A stretch of DNA of 6,477 bases from Chloroflexia bacterium (GTDB lineage Bacteria; Chloroflexota; Chloroflexia; QHBQ01; JADMIH01), in NCBI GenBank assembly GCA_025927935.1, contig JAICKM010000406.1:1-6477 (forward strand), written 5' to 3'. Of the stretch, positions 5,511 to 6,477 are shown piece by piece. Both the position numbers and the translations under genes were made by a program. A model generated the notes under the pieces. That model was not told where the DNA came from and did no database searches. It saw only the letters and a program-made list of their open reading frames with translations. The stretch's first letter is position 1, and each line of letters starts with the position of its first letter.

Positions 5511-6377
5511 TCAGGGAATCAGCCCGGCCCGGCGCATCGTCGCGACGGCCGTGTCGGCGATCTCCTGGTACCCGGCGGCGCTCGGATGGAACCCATCCGG
5601 CGACAACCAATCGGCATGGTCCGGCGCCTGCTCCGAGGGCGCGAACAGATCGACGATTACCACGCGGTTCCCGTAGGGCGCCGCCGCCGTGGCGATGCCC
5701 TGATTCCAGATCTGGGCCACACTACGCATTTGCAAGCGGGTCTGGGCGGAGGCATCCGGCTGCAAAACATTCGAGATATCCGGCGCGTTCAACAACACAA
5801 TCGTCGCATCGGTTTTTGTGGTCAGTTGGTCCAGCAAGGCCGCCAGTTCCTTCTGGTAGACCGGCAAGGGCACCCCGCGCAACGCGTCGTTGACCACCAG
5901 CCAGACGGTAATCAGGTTGGGCCGGAAGGCGACGGCCGCCGGCACCTCCACACTCATTGCTTCGTACAACGTGATCCCGCTACGTGCGAAACGCTGGTAG
6001 ACAGTATCGGGCGGCAATTGATCGGCAATGCGCGCTGTCCAGTTCAAGCGCGCCGGATCGCGGGTCCCCACGCCGACAGTATCTGAGGCGCCGATGGCGG
6101 CGTAGCGGATAGGCCGGGCCGGCGTGCCGGCGGGCGGCGAGGTGGGGGCTGCTGTGGGCGGCGCGGGGACCGTTGTAGGCCCCATCGTAGACGGCCCCGG
6201 CGTGATGCTGGGCGGGACGGTCGCCGAAGGCGGGACCGGCGCGGACGTTGTGGGCGGCGCAGCCCCTGGTGCGACGCGGGGCACGGCCAGCAACGCCGCT
6301 ACGGCGAGCAAAAGGCCCCCACCGGCCAGCAACAGCAAACGCCCCGGCCTTTTTGGGTTACGGGTATCGATAGTCAT
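5511..6377 (-). CDS. Membrane-anchored or secreted SGNH/GDSL hydrolase with Pro/Thr-rich linker
   Basis: Predicted 288-aa SGNH-fold hydrolase, probably an esterase or a deacylase acting outside the membrane. Residues 1-12 are basic. Residues 13-37 are hydrophobic (LLLLAGGGLLLAVAALLAV) and act as a signal peptide or membrane anchor. Residues 41-88 are a Pro/Thr/Ser/Ala-rich linker. The catalytic domain spans about 89-288. Block I is IGASDTVGVG with Ser98; GAS replaces the classical GDS. Block II is SGITL with Gly134. Block III is VVND at 161-164 with Asn163, where the usual Gly of GxND is Val161. Block V is DGFHP with Asp261 and His264. All four catalytic or oxyanion positions of the SGNH family are therefore filled or accounted for. 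The ATG at 6377 has AGGA 4 nt upstream and puts the hydrophobic segment in the right place. It lies first in a likely two-gene operon with the alpha/beta hydrolase 38 bp downstream. Confidence 0.92.
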   Translation of the reverse strand: MTIDTRNPKRPGRLLLLAGGGLLLAVAALLAVPRVAPGAAPPTTSAPVPPSATVPPSITPGPSTMGPTTVPAPPTAAPTSPPAGTPARPIRYAAIGASDTVGVGTRDPARLNWTARIADQLPPDTVYQRFARSGITLYEAMSVEVPAAVAFRPNLITVWLVVNDALRGVPLPVYQKELAALLDQLTTKTDATIVLLNAPDISNVLQPDASAQTRLQMRSVAQIWNQGIATAAAPYGNRVVIVDLFAPSEQAPDHADWLSPDGFHPSAAGYQEIADTAVATMRRAGLIP

Positions 6378-6381
6378 AATT

Positions 6382-6385
6382 TCCT
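6382..6385 (-). promoter_or_regulatory. Ribosome binding site of the SGNH hydrolase gene
   Basis: Read on the minus strand, CCAGGAAATT directly precedes ATG: an AGGA core with 4-nt spacing, slightly close but usable. The promoter should lie between here and the hairpin at 6449; no clear -10/-35 pair is visible. Confidence 0.55.
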
Positions 6386-6448
6386 GGTGTATCCCCTGGT
6401 TCTAGCGACGCGAGATCGAATGAGCGCGGGATGCGCCGGCAGACAAGA

Positions 6449-6475
6449 ACAACCCCGAGATGTGCTCGGGGTTGT
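6449..6475 (-). terminator. Terminator-like hairpin at the right edge
   Basis: The perfect 11-bp inverted repeat acaaccccgag / ctcggggttgt flanks a 5-nt loop. On the minus strand the stem is followed by tcttgtct, moderately T-rich. The design resembles the 2865-2913 terminator (A-rich outer part, CCCCG core). Its position upstream of the SGNH gene suggests it ends a minus-strand gene outside the window and insulates the operon from it. The sequence stops 2 bases after the stem, so use on the plus strand cannot be judged. Confidence 0.65.
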
Positions 6476-6477
6476 CA

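Noticed and set aside
5473..5610. N-terminal extension of the cytoplasmic hydrolase to base 5610
   Set aside because: It would add an Arg-rich leader without a fold and overlap the upstream SGNH gene by 100 bp, and the internal ATG at 5472 has its own Shine-Dalgarno.

Overview
The window is a high-GC piece of bacterial chromosome, most likely from the phylum Chloroflexota. The basis is the style of its surface protein, with a very long Thr/Pro-rich linker and SLH repeats of the 'SGYxCGxPxEPC ... TRGQ' type. GC-rich codon use and short dispersed intergenic repeats, often seen in Chloroflexota and in metagenomic high-GC bacteria, agree with this. The assignment is inferred from pattern recognition only; no rRNA or marker gene is present.

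Layout: (1) Bases 1-2853 (+) hold the 3' part of a large exported protein that is already open at base 1. It has a DMFA2_C-like domain (related to the large subunit of N,N-dimethylformamidase), then about 235 residues of Thr/Pro/Ala/Ser linker, then three SLH domains that should anchor it to the cell envelope. (2) Bases 2865-2913 form a perfect 19-bp inverted repeat, a terminator shared by the convergent genes on either side. (3) Bases 2922-3983 (-) encode an exported alpha/beta-hydrolase (esterase/lipase type) with a signal peptide. (4) Bases 3984-4764 have no convincing gene. They carry three direct copies plus one inverted copy of a 29-nt repeat (4421-4579), and two copies of a 23-nt palindromic repeat exactly 40 bp apart (4624-4686). 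(5) Bases 4765-5472 and 5511-6377 (both -) look like a two-gene operon with a 38-bp gap. The upstream gene encodes a membrane-anchored or secreted SGNH/GDSL hydrolase; the downstream gene encodes a cytoplasmic alpha/beta hydrolase. (6) A terminator-like hairpin at the right edge (6449-6475) probably ends a minus-strand gene lying outside the window.

Taken together, the window encodes one surface-anchored putative amidohydrolase-like protein and three serine hydrolases, two of them exported. No shared pathway can be demonstrated: substrates are unknown for all four, and only the last two genes are likely co-transcribed. Several annotation points differ from naive ORF calling. The first gene is 5'-truncated by the window rather than starting at base 229. 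The two alpha/beta-hydrolase genes should start at 3983 and 5472 rather than at the longest-ORF starts. I see no defence system, mobile element or CRISPR array. The most unusual items are the DMFA2-linker-SLH architecture and the repeat-rich intergenic region.
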